A stretch of DNA of 7,601 bases. Origin: Thermomicrobiaceae bacterium (GTDB lineage Bacteria > Chloroflexota > Chloroflexia > Thermomicrobiales > Thermomicrobiaceae). Numbering within the stretch: position 1 is the first letter of the stretch; the number at the start of each line of letters is the position of its first letter. The notes under the pieces were generated by a model that saw only the letters and a list, made by a program, of their open reading frames with translations, made no database searches and was not told the DNA's origin. The stretch lies in NCBI GenBank assembly GCA_007122555.1, contig SKTL01000230.1, forward strand, positions 1 through 7,601, read 5' to 3'. Of this stretch, positions 6,735 through 7,601 are shown in pieces. Both the position numbers and the translations under genes were made by a program.

Positions 6735-6817
6735 GGATATGATCGCAATCGCAGACAGCGCTCTCGGGCGGCGAATGGCTGCAATCAGTCATTCGCCGCG
6801 CCGGTTGCGATCAATCC
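6735..6817. repeat. nested inverted repeat / predicted stem-loop B
   Basis: The outer arms are GGAT 6735-6738 with ATCC 6814-6817 and, after one bulged A, TGATCGCAA 6740-6748 with TTGCGATCA 6805-6813. Two or three more pairs follow inward. The inner hairpin pairs 6768-6781 (GCGGCGAATGGCTG) with 6786-6799 (CAGTCATTCGCCGC). It is complementary at 13 of 14 positions, with one G-T, around a CAAT loop. About 27 of the 83 positions are thus paired on each side. No T-run flanks it, so it is not an obvious terminator. Confidence 0.6.
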
Positions 6818-6892
6818 GAACCGCTCCGATCCCGGTCAGATTCCCGGGACCAGAGCAGTCATATCGATCAACCGCAGCGAATCTGGTTACGC

Positions 6893-7601
6893 TTACTCAT
6901 CCAGCCAGATGTTCCAGAACGCCGGCTGGAGCTGCGTTGGCGTGGTGAAGTTCTGAACGGATGGCAGCCGGGCGCTGAGCTCGAGTGAGTCGCCGAGTTT
7001 GACCTGCGGCGCTTCTTCGTAGAAGAGCTCCTGGATCTGCTCCAGCGCGTCGTACCGATCATCGAAATCGGTCTCACGCTCGAGACGGTTGGTCAATTCG
7101 ACTTTCTCCGGTGAATCCCACCAGCCTGGCCAGGTCGTTCCCTGAAGCATAGGCAGTTGGATCGGGTCCACCCGGAACGAGAAGCTGGTCGTAAAGACGT
7201 CCCAGTCTTCCTCGTTGGTCCGGCGCTCGGTCAGGGTCGCCCAGTCATAGACCTGAAGATCAACCTCGAACCCGGCGTCGGTGAGCTGCTGCTCGAGCAC
7301 GGCCGCCTGGTTGTACTGGTGCTGATACTCCTGGGTCGTCATAATCCGGATCGGGGTTCCATCATAGCCGGCGTCTTCGAGCATCTCACTGGCCAGATCA
7401 GTGTCGCCGATGTTGTAAAGGTCCGCGCCAACCTGTGAGTTCCAGACGGTATCGGTCGTCATGATGCCCGGATCGAGGTTGTAGAAGCCCTCGCCATACC
7501 CGGCCTGCATAACCGGTTCACAGGCGATAGCCGCCTGAGCAGCCTTGCGCAGCGCCTGATCGGCGAACAGGCCGTCAGCGGTATTCATGACCATCACCGC
7601 C
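6893..7601 (-). CDS. ABC transporter substrate-binding protein, family 5 (DppA/OppA-like), C-terminal part
   Basis: This is the last 235 or so residues of an extracytoplasmic solute-binding protein of family 5, the class that feeds Dpp/Opp-type permeases. The gene enters from the right edge. The apparent start near 7597 is a GTG codon for an internal valine, so no true start is visible. Full-length members usually run 500-600 residues, so more than half is missing, including any lipoprotein signal. Visible features are FADQALRKAAQAAI, the conserved stretch near the hinge, a DLASEMLEDAGYDG segment, a central DWATLTERR region and the C-terminal helix SLELSARLPSVQ ahead of the final FWNIWLDE. 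It lies upstream of the DppB/DppC-like permease genes on the same strand, across a 364-base gap. The substrate cannot be judged from this part. Confidence 0.9.
   Translation of the reverse strand, partial: AVMVMNTADGLFADQALRKAAQAAIACEPVMQAGYGEGFYNLDPGIMTTDTVWNSQVGADLYNIGDTDLASEMLEDAGYDGTPIRIMTTQEYQHQYNQAAVLEQQLTDAGFEVDLQVYDWATLTERRTNEEDWDVFTTSFSFRVDPIQLPMLQGTTWPGWWDSPEKVELTNRLERETDFDDRYDALEQIQELFYEEAPQVKLGDSLELSARLPSVQNFTTPTQLQPAFWNIWLDE

Larger units (their letters stand above)
6529..6892. other. structured intergenic region between binding protein and permease genes
   Basis: This 364-base gap has no credible gene and no tRNA-like features. It is dense in inverted repeats: small stems at 6560-6574 (GCGCCG/CGGCGC) and 6580-6592 (CGGC/GCCG), two larger nested structures at 6633-6711 and 6735-6817, and overlapping alternative pairings at 6837-6885. 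Gaps between binding-protein and permease genes often carry hairpins that protect the upstream mRNA, lowering permease output relative to the binding protein. That role is inferred. A separate promoter for the permeases is possible, but no good -35/-10 pair was found. Confidence 0.6.

Overview
The window is high-GC bacterial DNA with long, tightly packed coding regions, frequent Shine-Dalgarno-like sites and abundant antisense open frames. The archaeal-type dUTPase-like protein, the CapA and DUF1624 genes, the Dpp/Opp permeases and the GTCATCCCGA-type dispersed repeats would fit a Chloroflexota (Thermomicrobia/Sphaerobacter-like) genome. That placement is an inference; no rRNA or marker gene is present to confirm it.

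Layout. Positions 1-361 hold no credible gene. They contain a cluster of imperfect inverted and direct repeats built on the unit TGTCATCCCGACC, followed by small hairpins just after the first gene. A leftward block then covers 362-3196. In transcription order it encodes a cytoplasmic-looking CapA-family metallophosphatase-like protein (3196 to 1895), a DUF1624/HGSNAT-type membrane acyltransferase (1834 to 1010) and a dUTPase of the dCTP-deaminase superfamily (895 to 362). The gaps are 60 and 114 bases, so co-transcription is plausible. A 137-base divergent intergenic region separates this block from a rightward MFS transporter (3334-4575). The MFS gene converges on a leftward ABC-transporter block, and a perfect 12-bp stem-loop lies between them at 4616-4642.

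The ABC block runs from the right edge. It starts with the C-terminal part of a family 5 (DppA/OppA-like) substrate-binding protein (entering at 7601, ending at 6893). A 364-base non-coding gap rich in inverted repeats follows, then DppB-like and DppC-like permeases overlapping by 11 bases (6528 to 5581 and 5591 to 4662). No ATPase genes follow dppC. They must lie upstream of the binding protein or elsewhere.

Function. The right half is an uptake system for peptides or similar solutes: the binding protein captures substrate outside the membrane and the two permeases form the channel. The MFS gene is an independent single-component transporter. The left block combines nucleotide-pool hygiene (dUTP removal) with two possible envelope-related proteins. 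No defence system, mobile element gene, CRISPR array, tRNA or rRNA was seen. The least-explained part is the structured intergenic region at 6529-6892.
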